From UBA3210 sp048359995 (GTDB taxonomy: Bacteria; Bacillota_I; Bacilli_A; RFN20; CAG-449): 64,000 nt of DNA. The DNA is taken from NCBI GenBank assembly GCA_048359995.1, contig DBGCPK010000010.1:20506-84505 (forward strand), in the 5' to 3' direction. A model generated the notes under the pieces. It saw only the letters and a program-made list of their open reading frames with translations. It was not told where the DNA came from and ran no database searches. The position numbers were made by a program, and so were the translations under genes. Numbering within the stretch: the first letter of the stretch is position 1; each line of letters begins with the position of its first letter. Shown here piece by piece: positions 26,231 to 35,010 of this stretch.

Positions 26231-27631
26231 ATGATTTTACATAAAAAAATCAAATCATTGCTGATGGCGCTGTTGTTGGTGTTCTCTGCGGTTACCGCTT
26301 CGACGGCTCTCACCTCTTGCGGAGGGACAGTGAAGAAAATCGATTATACCGGTCAAACGCGGATCATAAGCGAAGAATGGAAGACTTCCAATTTCATTCA
26401 AAACGGTGTCGGAGTCGTCGATCTGTACAAATGCGTCGACGGAGATACCGCGCACTTCACGTTAGGCGACCATTTGATTCAGGGGAGATTCAACGGAGTA
26501 GATACTCCTGAATCTACCGGAATCTTGGAGAAGTGGGGATTGCAAGCGAGCAATTTTACAAAAGAAAAACTTCTCAATGCCAAAACGATCGTTCTGGAAA
26601 CCGAACCGAACAATACGGCTTTGGGTCCTGAACAGGACGGGAACGGCCGCTATTTAGTTTGGGTATGGTATTCGGATCGCACACCGGAAGAAGAGGACGG
26701 AAGTCAGTTGTATCTTCTCAATCTTCAATTGGTGCAGGAGGGATTTTCCCTCACGAAGGGAGTTTCCGGAAGCGCTTATGCCGACGTGATCTACGACGCC
26801 GACGCGCAAGCGCAGAAATTGAAAATCCACCTCTATTCCGACGATGAAGATCCTTTGTTCTATGAAGGCGATGCCATCGTCAACGAACTCGATGTGTATC
26901 AGCATCCGGAGGAATATGTCGGCAGAAAAGTTTATCTGACAGGCGTCGTTACCCGGACTTTGGGCGATAACGCGTACATTCAAAAGACGCTTTACGACGA
27001 AGAAGACAATGAAATCGGTACTTACGGAATTTATATCTTTACTCAGTATAAGAAGTACGACATTCTCTCCAAAGGTAACGAAATCTCGGCGACGGGAACG
27101 ATCGCGGAAAGATACGGCGCGTATCAGTTGATTAACGTGTCTTATTCCAATGTCGACACTTTGAAAGGAGAAGATGATATGGTTCTCCTTTCCATCGGGA
27201 ATGCGGTCAATCCGCTTCTCATCACTGCATCGGAAGCCAATACAAACTCGTATATGGGTGTTTTGGTTACGATTGAGAATCTTACGATTACCGGCGGTTA
27301 CGGCGGATATGATAACAATTTCGCGGAATGTATGGAATCTCCGGACGCATCGCAGGAATATTGTATATCGAATTCCAGCAATGCGATGACGCTCTACGCC
27401 GTGCAGACGGATCCTGATACTCAGGCGAAGGTAGATTTCTGCATTCGGATAGACAGTTCCACTTTTATCAAAAAGAAAAGCGGAGCGACGGTCAAAGACT
27501 ACAACTATTTTGTAGGACAAACGCTAACACTTACTGGGGTAATGAGCATGTATGAAAGCGAAAAAACGGGGAACAACACCATTCAAATGATGCTTCTTGC
27601 GACCAGCGATATTATTTATATCAGCGAATAA
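26231..27631 (+). CDS. Surface thermonuclease-like lipoprotein with OB-fold tail
   Basis: 466 residues. Signal with lipobox LTSC (Cys30). Staphylococcal-nuclease domain about 62-210: DGDT with Asp70/Asp72, Arg86, the VDTPES motif with Asp91 and Glu94, and Arg140 in DGNGRYLVWVW. These match Asp21, Arg35, Asp40, Glu43 and Arg87 of the staphylococcal enzyme, so all catalytic and Ca2+ residues are kept. The rest (about 220-466) consists of beta-rich OB-like repeats containing KVYLTGVVTRTLGDNAYIQ and QTLTLTGVMSMYE, resembling the nucleic-acid-binding parts of YhcR-type nucleases. Expected role: Ca2+-dependent degradation of DNA or RNA at the cell surface. Fifth gene of the importer operon. Confidence 0.87.
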   Translation: MILHKKIKSLLMALLLVFSAVTASTALTSCGGTVKKIDYTGQTRIISEEWKTSNFIQNGVGVVDLYKCVDGDTAHFTLGDHLIQGRFNGVDTPESTGILEKWGLQASNFTKEKLLNAKTIVLETEPNNTALGPEQDGNGRYLVWVWYSDRTPEEEDGSQLYLLNLQLVQEGFSLTKGVSGSAYADVIYDADAQAQKLKIHLYSDDEDPLFYEGDAIVNELDVYQHPEEYVGRKVYLTGVVTRTLGDNAYIQKTLYDEEDNEIGTYGIYIFTQYKKYDILSKGNEISATGTIAERYGAYQLINVSYSNVDTLKGEDDMVLLSIGNAVNPLLITASEANTNSYMGVLVTIENLTITGGYGGYDNNFAECMESPDASQEYCISNSSNAMTLYAVQTDPDTQAKVDFCIRIDSSTFIKKKSGATVKDYNYFVGQTLTLTGVMSMYESEKTGNNTIQMMLLATSDIIYISE

Positions 27632-27645
27632 AGAAAGGAAAAAGA

Positions 27646-29691
27646 ATGAAAAAATTCAAAATTTTAACTCTAAGCACGGTTGCGCTTCTGGCAATGGGAA
27701 GCGTTGTCGGTTGTGGCGGAAAAAAGGATGACAAAGATTCTCCGGAAGAGATTCTTGCCAGCGCCAAAGCGGCATTGGTATTCCCGAATTTGACAACGGG
27801 TGTCAAAGCAAGTTTTGATCTTTACGATACGCTCGACGGAGTGTCTATCACTTATTCGATCGCGAACACCTATACCGTTGCACAAGGAACGCTGACGGAA
27901 ACCGTTACTGCGGCATGTCCTTATATTTCGATCAGCGAAGACAACAAAACGGCGAATATCACACCGGCTTATTTGAAAGATTCGGTTACCATCAATGGAG
28001 AATCCGTAACGGTTGACAATACTTGGTATGCCACGACCGTTTTGACCGCGACGCTTACCTACGGCGATCTTACCGATACGAAAAAATTCAACATCAAGAT
28101 CGTTCCTACTGCCAAAGTGATGACTTACAGTGAATTCATCGCGGCTCAGAACAACAGCGCGATCTGCATTCAGGTTATCATCGACAAGGTCGGTATCGAG
28201 AGAAAATACAACTACAATCTCGCTTGGGGTCATGATCAAGCAGGCAATGCGTACTATATGTACAACATTCCGAACACCTATATGACCGACGATTTGGTCG
28301 CAGTCGGAAACGAAGTCATTATGACCGGTTCCAAGAGCATCTACTCCGGATTCCACGAATTGCAGAAAGCCGACGGCGTCATGTTAGTGAACAAAGATTC
28401 CTCTTATGTTGCACCTGAATTCCAAGACGTCACCGCCGATTTGAATGCCGCTGAGTCGATGGATTCCAAAGATTTGGTCAAATATCAGGCCGCGCCGATA
28501 AAGATCCAGAACCTTATCGTCGCTAAAACACCGGAAATTCCGGCAGTTCAGACAAATGAAACTTACGGACAATACTACGATACATTCAGCATTGTCTGTA
28601 CGTTAGGAGAAGGCGGAAAAGAATTCAGCCTCAGAGTGAGCAGAGCCGCCGACGATCCTGTCGCATTGGTCGATGTGGTCAAGACGCTGCAAGTCGATGA
28701 TGTCCTCACCGTTAAGGGATGGGGCGAATGGTATAACGAATTGCAACTGACTATGCTCGCTACCGATTCGATCACCAAAACCGGAACGATCTCCAAAACG
28801 GACGATGAAAAACTGGCCGGTGCGAAAACCGCAGCGGAAGAAAAACTTCCGGCTACCGCAATCGTAAGCAATTTCAACTTACCGATTACAAGCACTTACA
28901 ATTCGACGATTGCTTGGACTTCCAGCAATACGGACGTTCTCGCTATCGATAACGAAACAGGTCTCTGCACGATTACTCCAAGTTCGACGGAGGATGTGGT
29001 CGTAACCTTAACCGGTACGCTTACCATTCCGGGTATCGAAAATACGATCGAGATTACCAAAGATGTAACGGTATCGCGAGTTGTCACTTCGACTATTCTC
29101 AAAGCCAGAATGGCTGCGGATGCAAGTTCGACAGAGGCGATGGAGATTACCGGTGTTGTTACCAACGTTCAGGGAACTTCGTTCTACATCGACGACGGTG
29201 AATCCGCGATCATGGTTTACAATTTGACCGGTCATAACTATGTCAAGGGCGATGTGGTTGCTCTCACTTCTACGGTGACGAGCTACAATGGTCTCTATGA
29301 AACGACGAGCAAAGGCGTAACCGCTCATGAAAAATTGACGGATTCGGATCTCGTTGCCAGAGAGGCTTTGGTTCTGACTGCCGATAACTTCTCTGCCGAT
29401 GCCTTGAAGGGCGAAGACAGCAGATTGGTATCCGCTTCCGGCTTAGTGTTGAAATCAGTGACTACGGCGGCAAGTACTGCTTCCAGCGGACTATATGTCT
29501 TCTCATTGGGAAGCGTAGATGTCACGATTACTGTGAACAAGTATGCGTACAATGTCACAGAAATTGCTGAGAAATTGGCAACTTTGAATGTCGGAGACAC
29601 GATTGACGTCGTCAATGCCAACTTGGGTTGGTATAAAGTACCGCAAATCGATATTTGCGAAGTCGATTCCATCGTTATTCCAAACGCATAA
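27646..29691 (+). CDS. Surface lipoprotein with OB-like and Ig-like repeats
   Basis: 681 residues, lipobox VVGC with Cys23. Regions: a Thr-rich beta domain (about 30-155) resembling an atrophied Ig repeat, an OB-like domain (about 160-260, GNEVIMTGSKSIYSGFHELQ), another OB-like domain (265-385, VDDVLTVKGWGEWYNELQLTML), an Ig-like repeat (about 390-485, TIAWTSSNTDVLAIDNETG), and two OB-like modules with IDDGESAIMVYN. No catalytic site is recognised. The repeated OB folds are like those in the tail of the nuclease before it, so it may bind nucleic acid and hand it on. Composition is Thr/Val-rich, Cys-free after the anchor. 14 bases behind the nuclease gene; ends at a strong terminator. Confidence 0.7.
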   Translation: MKKFKILTLSTVALLAMGSVVGCGGKKDDKDSPEEILASAKAALVFPNLTTGVKASFDLYDTLDGVSITYSIANTYTVAQGTLTETVTAACPYISISEDNKTANITPAYLKDSVTINGESVTVDNTWYATTVLTATLTYGDLTDTKKFNIKIVPTAKVMTYSEFIAAQNNSAICIQVIIDKVGIERKYNYNLAWGHDQAGNAYYMYNIPNTYMTDDLVAVGNEVIMTGSKSIYSGFHELQKADGVMLVNKDSSYVAPEFQDVTADLNAAESMDSKDLVKYQAAPIKIQNLIVAKTPEIPAVQTNETYGQYYDTFSIVCTLGEGGKEFSLRVSRAADDPVALVDVVKTLQVDDVLTVKGWGEWYNELQLTMLATDSITKTGTISKTDDEKLAGAKTAAEEKLPATAIVSNFNLPITSTYNSTIAWTSSNTDVLAIDNETGLCTITPSSTEDVVVTLTGTLTIPGIENTIEITKDVTVSRVVTSTILKARMAADASSTEAMEITGVVTNVQGTSFYIDDGESAIMVYNLTGHNYVKGDVVALTSTVTSYNGLYETTSKGVTAHEKLTDSDLVAREALVLTADNFSADALKGEDSRLVSASGLVLKSVTTAASTASSGLYVFSLGSVDVTITVNKYAYNVTEIAEKLATLNVGDTIDVVNANLGWYKVPQIDICEVDSIVIPNA

Positions 29692-29708
29692 TCATCTTAG
29701 ATGAAAAA

Positions 29709-29738
29709 GGGACAGGCTGAATCAGCCTGTCTTTTTTT
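29709..29738 (+). terminator. Terminator of the importer-nuclease operon
   Basis: Stem GACAGGCT/AGCCTGTC with GAATC loop, followed by seven T. Confidence 0.95.
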
Positions 29739-29787
29739 GTCGATTTGGAAGTCATTCATTTAATCTATATTATTTTTTTTCTTTTTT

Positions 29788-29796
29788 TGCTATAAT
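29788..29796 (+). promoter_or_regulatory. Extended -10 promoter of the lamin-tail nuclease gene
   Basis: TGC directly before TATAAT, preceded by long T runs; no good -35. It is the same architecture as the promoter of the CotH-type lipoprotein gene, so the two secreted proteins may be co-regulated. Confidence 0.6.
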
Positions 29797-29822
29797 GATT
29801 TTGAAAGAAAAAGGTTGATGTT

Positions 29823-30968
29823 ATGGCTAAAAAAAATGTAAAATGGATGGTAATTGCTTTGGCGATCGTCGCAACTTCGCTGACATCTTGCTCGAAAAAT
29901 AAAAGTTCTGTGACTCATTCGGATCTTTTGATCAGCGAATACTTGGAAGGAACGGGAAGCAATCGGGCGATCGAATTGTACAATAAAGGTGACGAAGAGA
30001 TTGATCTTTCCGGATATAAGGTCTGCATTTATCTTCGCGGCGATACTAATCCGGGATATACGATTGATCTCGAAGGTTCTTTGTCTTCCGGAGAAGTATT
30101 TGTCATCGCCCATCCGGACGCTGAAAAAGACATTTTGGATAAAGCCGATCAAATCAGCGAAAAACTGATGTTCAACGGATCGCAGCAGATCGCTTTGATA
30201 AAAGGAAAAAAAGTGATCGATTTAATCGGAATTATGGGAACCACCTATTCCTACGAAAGCGATGTTACTTTGGTCAGAAAGACATCTTTTATGGAAAGCA
30301 AGAACGTTTGGGACGAATACGATTGGATCCGCTATTCGGTGGATAACTTCAATTATTTAGGAAATGCCACCAATTCGGTTACCGCGGAAGAGTTAGAAAC
30401 AGGTCCGAAAATCAATGAGATCTACCTCAGTTATCCTTTTATCAAAGATGCGGAAAAAGAAATCACCGGCGGCGGATTCATCGATGTTGAACTCTATGCA
30501 GGAGTTGACGGGGATACGGCCAGATTCTATTATCCTGCTTTAACCGGCATCGAAGACGGAACGAAAGTTCGTTTTCAGAACATCAATACACCGGAAAGTT
30601 ATACCGCCAACGTTCAACCTTGGGGTATACCTGCGAAGTTTTGGGTAACCGAAAGATTGGAAGAAGCGACGAGAATTCAACTGCAATCGCAGTACAACGG
30701 AACATTATATGAAAATTTCGATCGCGTTTTGGCGTGGGTCTGGACGGATGGAGAATTGCTCAATTATAAAATCGTCAAAAAAGGATTATCCGATATTGCT
30801 TTCGGAACGACAGACAATTTGGTTTATAAAGATATTACATATACGAATTGGCTCTATGATGCCAGCTTGTACGCTAAAAGAAACGGTTTGGGAATCTGGG
30901 GTGAAAAAGATCCGTACTGGGATTATGAAAACAATAAATCAACCTATGACGGATATTTTGAGATCTAA
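29823..30968 (+). CDS. Surface lipoprotein: lamin-tail domain plus thermonuclease-like domain
   Basis: 381 residues, lipobox LTSC with Cys23. A lamin-tail (LTD) beta-sandwich spans about 33-150: LLISEYLEGTGSNRAIELYN and DLSGYKVCIYLRG are typical. The SNase-like domain follows from about 222: DGDT (Asp229/Asp231), Arg250, INTPES with Glu258, and Arg301 in NFDRVLAWVW. One Ca2+ ligand is changed: the usual Asp of VDTPE is Asn255. LTD domains in secreted bacterial proteins sit beside nucleases and phosphatases. Its own promoter separates it from the importer operon, but the function matches the thermonuclease two genes upstream. Its 3' end overlaps the convergent LysM gene by 30 bases. Confidence 0.85.
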   Translation: MAKKNVKWMVIALAIVATSLTSCSKNKSSVTHSDLLISEYLEGTGSNRAIELYNKGDEEIDLSGYKVCIYLRGDTNPGYTIDLEGSLSSGEVFVIAHPDAEKDILDKADQISEKLMFNGSQQIALIKGKKVIDLIGIMGTTYSYESDVTLVRKTSFMESKNVWDEYDWIRYSVDNFNYLGNATNSVTAEELETGPKINEIYLSYPFIKDAEKEITGGGFIDVELYAGVDGDTARFYYPALTGIEDGTKVRFQNINTPESYTANVQPWGIPAKFWVTERLEEATRIQLQSQYNGTLYENFDRVLAWVWTDGELLNYKIVKKGLSDIAFGTTDNLVYKDITYTNWLYDASLYAKRNGLGIWGEKDPYWDYENNKSTYDGYFEI

Positions 30969-31655
30969 TTTTTCTGCGATTTTCATATAAATATCGTTAG
31001 CGGCCGAGTAGTTTTCCATTTTGATATGGATAAAATACTGTATGCAGAAATCGTTGAAATCGGAAAAGAAATCCCGATAGGTTTCCGGACAAAAAGATCG
31101 GATTCGTTCGGCATGCGCGGAAAGTTTTTTCAGATGTTCGGATATCGCGTTTTCGTCTTCTTGGGAAAGGATGTCATCGAAATTCATCAGCGTTCGATAA
31201 TAATTTTCTGTTTCCGCGATGATTTTTTCGTCGTTGCATAGACGGCTTAGAGATCGTCGCAACCACAAAAGGTTGCTTTTCTCATAGGATTCGTAAATTG
31301 ACGGAAGAAAAGCTTTGATTAAAATAGCTTCTTTGCATTGACCGACTAATACGACAAAAGGAAGAAGCGAGCATCGAAGATCTTTTTCTTTTGGCTTTTC
31401 TGAGGCAATTTCGACTTTTGTTTCTTCTGGTTGAGTTTTTGTTTTCGGACAATTGTCGATCGCCTTTCGTTCTGTTTCCGTTTCTTCCGATGGCGAATAG
31501 GGAATTTTAATCGGAATATTGCTGATCTTCACTTTGTTTTTCAGCAAGGGATTAAAGATATACAGCAGTTGCTTGGTGATGTGAAAACGTTCGCAAATGC
31601 TGTCCACTGTGTCGCTTTCATTGGCAATATAAATTTTGATCGAATAGTCTTTCAT
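30939..31655 (-). CDS. LysM-domain protein without signal peptide
   Basis: 238 residues. An N-terminal LysM repeat (about 1-52: YIANESDTVDSICERFHIT and LLYIFNPLL...ISNIPIKIPY), a charged Lys/Glu-rich linker (about 55-95), and an all-helical C-terminal domain (about 98-238) with paired Leu and Arg but no family I can name. There is no signal peptide or membrane helix, so it should be cytoplasmic, unlike most LysM proteins, which bind peptidoglycan. GAGGAT precedes the ATG. It is divergent from uridine kinase and overlaps the lamin-tail nuclease gene tail to tail. Confidence 0.7.
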   Translation of the reverse strand: MKDYSIKIYIANESDTVDSICERFHITKQLLYIFNPLLKNKVKISNIPIKIPYSPSEETETERKAIDNCPKTKTQPEETKVEIASEKPKEKDLRCSLLPFVVLVGQCKEAILIKAFLPSIYESYEKSNLLWLRRSLSRLCNDEKIIAETENYYRTLMNFDDILSQEDENAISEHLKKLSAHAERIRSFCPETYRDFFSDFNDFCIQYFIHIKMENYSAANDIYMKIAEKLDLKISVIG

Positions 31656-31710
31656 TTTTTTATCCTCTTCATAAATCTATGTGAGAATCGAAAAAAATAT
31701 CTTTATTTCT

Positions 31711-31738
31711 TTGAAAATCGGGTATGCTCATTTATAAT
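31711..31738 (+). promoter_or_regulatory. Uridine kinase promoter
   Basis: TTGAAA, 16 bases, perfect TATAAT. The transcript start falls near 31745, so an upstream in-frame ATG at 31742 cannot be the start codon. Confidence 0.7.
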
Positions 31739-31762
31739 ACAATGGGAAAAGGAATTCGAAGT

Positions 31763-32383
31763 ATGCAAAAACCGATATTAATCTGCGTTGCGGGAGGTTC
31801 TGCAAGCGGGAAAACGACGTTAGTGAATGAAATCGCCGCCGCATTTCACGGAAAGGATATCGTTATTCTCAAACACGACGACTATTATCGCGATCAATCG
31901 CATCTCAGTCTGGAAGAAAGAAAGAAAACCAATTACGATCATCCGAGTTCTTTGGAAAACGAGTTGCTGATCCGACATTTGAAGGATTTGCTGAATGGAA
32001 AAAGCATTGACAAACCGATTTATGATTTCGTCGCGCAGACACGAAGTCCGGATACGGAAAAAGTTAATCCGGGCAGAGTGGTGATTCTTGACGGTATTTT
32101 GGTTTTGGAAGATCCGGATATTCGCGCTTTGGCTGACATCAAGGTGTTCGTCGAATGCGATGAAGACCTTCGCTTAATTCGGAGAATCCGTCGAGATATG
32201 ATCGAAAGAGGCCGTTCGTTTGACGGAATCATTCATCAGTATCTGAGTACGGTCAAACCGATGTATCATAGTTTTGTCTCTCCGAGCAAGAGATACGCGG
32301 ATATTATCATTCCAAACGATTTTTCGCATTCGGTGGCTACCGATTTGCTGATTGAAAAAATCAAGTCGATTTTGGATAAATAG
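31763..32383 (+). CDS. udk: Uridine/cytidine kinase
   Basis: 206 residues, the usual length. P-loop GGSASGKTT (about 9-17), KHDDYYRDQSHLSLEERKKTNYDHP with the substrate Asp/Tyr/His, PIYDFVAQTR, and RRIRRDMIERGRSFDGIIHQY in the lid region. It phosphorylates uridine and cytidine in pyrimidine salvage, which fits with the putative nucleic-acid scavenging genes 1 kb upstream, though it is on a separate transcript. AAAAGGA lies 11 bases before the ATG. Its stop codon touches the -35 of the tRNA-Lys promoter. Confidence 0.95.
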   Translation: MQKPILICVAGGSASGKTTLVNEIAAAFHGKDIVILKHDDYYRDQSHLSLEERKKTNYDHPSSLENELLIRHLKDLLNGKSIDKPIYDFVAQTRSPDTEKVNPGRVVILDGILVLEDPDIRALADIKVFVECDEDLRLIRRIRRDMIERGRSFDGIIHQYLSTVKPMYHSFVSPSKRYADIIIPNDFSHSVATDLLIEKIKSILDK

Positions 32384-32412
32384 TTGATTATTTCCGCCGT
32401 TTATTTTATGAT
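32384..32412 (+). promoter_or_regulatory. tRNA-Lys promoter
   Basis: TTGATT, 17 bases, TATGAT, the same boxes and spacing as the tuf promoter. The -10 ends 11 bases before the tRNA. Confidence 0.75.
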
Positions 32413-32423
32413 AATAGGGCAAT

Positions 32424-32499
<76 letters not shown>

Positions 32500-32510
32500 T
32501 TTAAAAAAAT

Positions 32511-32535
32511 GTATGGATAAATCCATACTTTTTTT
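32511..32535 (+). terminator. Terminator after tRNA-Lys
   Basis: Stem GTATGG/CCATAC, six-base loop ATAAAT, then seven T. Confidence 0.88.
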
Positions 32536-32581
32536 AATAGATGATACAGAAATGATACGGGTTTTTAAAGAAAAAGGGGAA

Positions 32582-33326
32582 TTAAATCCCCGAATTTAAT
32601 AGATCAATTAACTGATCGATTTTGTCAATAATTGCTTTTTGCCTTTCTTTCGTCATATCGATATAAACGTCCATAGTAACGTTATGAAACTTATGTCCGA
32701 GATACTTTCCGATGTCTTCAAAGGATATTCCTTCGGAGTAGAGATAACTGGCTATCCCGTGTCGCAGTCCATGCGGAGTAATGTGTTCCAGTTGATGAGT
32801 TTCTTCCAAATGATTCAAATACCTTCGGACCGATGTTCCTGATATCGGATTGTCTTTCTTTCGGATATAGAACAAGCGATGAACATCTTTCAAACGATGC
32901 GTTTCGACATAATTTTGGAAAAGCGCAATATACTTGTCGGAAAGAAGATACTTTCTTATCGACGATGCGCTTTTCGGAACAAGATCGATCGACTGATTCA
33001 AACCGCATTTGCAAGTGGTTACTTTATAAATCGATAAAATCTTTTTATTTAGATCGAAGGCTTTGACTTCCAATCCACGAACCTCGGATTCATAATTCTT
33101 TCTTTCGATGATTTTTATAGGATTCTACAAGGTCAAAAAAATAAAAATCTTTCTGAATCGCCTTTTTCTTTGAATCCTTCTGATGATTTGACGATCCTTC
33201 TATACGAAAGAGAGCCTCGGCTTGAACAGTCTCTTTTCTGGAAGAGAATCCTCTACGAAGGAACTGACGTCCGTTGATCGAGCATTTAAAGAACCACGTT
33301 CCGTTTTTGCTTTTATACGCTGGCAT
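32582..33326 (-). pseudogene. int: Tyrosine-recombinase integrase with internal deletion and frame break
   Basis: The N-terminal part (from MPAYKSKNGTW, about 78 codons) is an arm-type DNA-binding domain as in Tn916-like integrases. After a stop the frame changes, and the C-terminal catalytic part continues with LEVKAFDLNKKIL, HGLRH (His and second Arg), LGH and the nucleophile region TMDVYID. Missing are the core-binding domain and the first catalytic Arg (TGLRxGE), roughly 150 residues. It cannot work as it stands. Its position downstream of tRNA-Lys and reading toward it is normal for integrases of tRNA-targeting elements. Confidence 0.85.
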
Positions 33327-33331
33327 AATCA

Positions 33332-33568
33332 TTAGAAATTCCATCTCGAACGATATAGCCAGTCACTGGCCAAATCCCGTTCGTCACTACCGCCGGAACG
33401 ATCGCTGCATGTGAGATCGGAAACAAATTGCTCGATGATTCTTCTCGGCGTGACCTTCCAGTTTTCATCTGATACAAAATTTGCCGCCAACCATATCGAA
33501 AGATATTCTGCATGGTCTTTCAAACATTCATACTCTTCTTCCGTTAATTCAATCTTTATTGTTTTCAT
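33332..33568 (-). CDS. Small accessory protein of an integrated element
   Basis: 78 residues, starting MKTIKIELTEEEYE. It has an initial beta strand and helix like ribbon-helix-helix or excisionase-size proteins, and an SDRSGGSDERDLA stretch that I associate with small conserved proteins of Firmicute integrative elements, without a function. AAGGAGG lies seven bases before the ATG. It ends six bases before the integrase start, the place of xis in Tn916-like elements, but it does not look like known Xis. Intact, unlike its neighbours. Confidence 0.55.
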   Translation of the reverse strand: MKTIKIELTEEEYECLKDHAEYLSIWLAANFVSDENWKVTPRRIIEQFVSDLTCSDRSGGSDERDLASDWLYRSRWNF

Positions 33569-33676
33569 TCTTTTTCCTCCTTGGTTTAAAAATTTTTCTT
33601 TGATTATTTGATGCAATCGCATATAATAAAAGAGCAAAAGGTTGTCATCAGATAACCAGGCTCCGCCCTAAGGGGC

Positions 33677-33698
33677 ATCACCCGCAAGGGTGATTTTT
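33677..33698 (+). terminator. GNRA-capped hairpin with T run
   Basis: Stem ATCACCC/GGGTGAT closed by a GCAA tetraloop and followed by five T. A second hairpin-like repeat (GCCC..GGGC) lies just upstream. No gene on the plus strand reads into it, so it may belong to a small RNA or a lost gene of the element. Confidence 0.55.
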
Positions 33699-33812
33699 CT
33701 TATTTCTTTATTTTCTTTTCCTCCTTGTTTTTTTTCATTTCGATTGCATATACTCTGATTAGAGATACGTCGAATAAGCACTTGTTCACAAGATTGCGAC
33801 GCGTCTCTTTTA

Positions 33813-34114
33813 TTATCTTTTAAAATTACGTTTGATCTTTCGCACCATCTTCTTATCGGCAGCGCTTAATCGATAATTCTTTAATCGCTTTCTTTTGAAA
33901 TTTTTCTTCTTATCATGCGTACTGAAAGGACGCAAATAACTTATTCGCGAATCATTCGGATTTGGATTCACTTCAATTTCTTATTACTCAAACCATAAGT
34001 AACCGGAGAATGATTAAACCGATATACTTGTATTCATCCTTTTGTTCGTCGTAAATCAACGCCGGATGCCCATTCTTTTTATGAGTTCGAAAAGTGTGTT
34101 TTAATCTTTTTCAC
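33813..34114 (-). pseudogene. Frameshifted gene of a Firmicute integrative element
   Basis: A GTG behind AAAGGAGG starts the frame but stops after 11 codons. The adjacent frames then encode, in order, KNGHPALIYDEQKDEYKYIGL, HSPVTYGLSNKKLK and NPNPNDSRISYLRPFSTHDKKKNF ending in a Lys/Arg-rich tail. Read together they form one protein of about 95 residues broken by at least three frameshifts. I recall proteins of this type (GHPAL..YIGLTH..NPNP..YLR) beside conjugation genes on Clostridial elements; function unknown. Confidence 0.6.
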
Positions 34115-34259
34115 TTAACTTACCTCCTTTCGCTTTTTTCGGATTTAGGGATTGACATTTCTTCTCAATTTCTCTAAAATTCTTATCAAGAAGAACCTTG
34201 TGACCTTCAAAGCGTCGCGTGGCTAAAAGCAATTGAATTGCCAGCCGATTCTTCTTTTT
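34101..34259 (-). pseudogene. Degraded small gene upstream of the previous relic
   Basis: A 52-codon open stretch without a start codon, ending in CQSLNPKKAKGGKLSEKD and overlapping the next gene's start, as in an element operon. It looks like the tail of a small basic helical protein. Only the remnant of a coding frame can be claimed. Confidence 0.35.
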
Positions 34260-34536
34260 TTATTTAGAAATTTTTTTTATCGTTTTCCGATAACTTCCAT
34301 CCTTTTTTAGAACCGAATGTACTTCTGTTTTGTACTTTTGTTTTCTGTCTGAAATACGTCTTTCTTTTATCGCATGGATTGGGATTTTTCTAAGGGAATA
34401 AAAATGCCGAACTTCTTTTGAAACCAAGAAAAGAGTATGGAATTACCTCGCGTTAAAAAAGCTTAAATAAAGTTTTCATCGCTTTTCGTATTGCTTTACA
34501 AAAGAATTTCGTTTAAATTATAGAATATATCGTATT

Positions 34537-35010
34537 ATGAAGAAAATGAGCCGAAAAGAAATCTTGTTGTACATTCTAAAAACGTCGATCGACAATTTTG
34601 TCGTCGCCATTTGTCTTTCATTTGTCAGTTCTCTCATTTCAGGGGTATTCGACAACTATTTTTGGTACTGCACCATTCTGTCGTTTACCCTAAGTTGGTT
34701 GCTCTGTCTGCTCGTTCCGGCGCGGAGAATTTCCAACTTTTTAAGCTGCCTCGTGAAGATTCCTCCGGATACGGTGAGAAGTTGTCTTTTCGGCGGATTG
34801 TTTACCAATATTTACACCTGCGGCATTTTAACGATGGCTTGTAAAATTTTAATTCATTATCCGGACGGAAAGGCCATCATCGACGACTTTCTCCGCTCGA
34901 TTCTGATTATGTACATCATTTCTTATTTGATTTATCAATTGTCATTTTATCTGACGAATCGACTTGTGCGTCATTTATCGCCTGTGAATGAGGAAAAAGA
35001 ATGCGATTAG
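34537..35010 (+). CDS. Small four-helix membrane protein, unknown family
   Basis: 157 residues with four predicted hydrophobic segments (about 10-35, 42-60, 80-105 and 120-145) and Cys residues within or next to them. No catalytic or transport motif is recognised. The ATG lacks a strong ribosome binding site; TATAGAATATATCG upstream contains -10-like sequence. The last ten bases overlap the start of the DUF89 gene, so the two are co-translated. Confidence 0.6.
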   Translation: MKKMSRKEILLYILKTSIDNFVVAICLSFVSSLISGVFDNYFWYCTILSFTLSWLLCLLVPARRISNFLSCLVKIPPDTVRSCLFGGLFTNIYTCGILTMACKILIHYPDGKAIIDDFLRSILIMYIISYLIYQLSFYLTNRLVRHLSPVNEEKECD

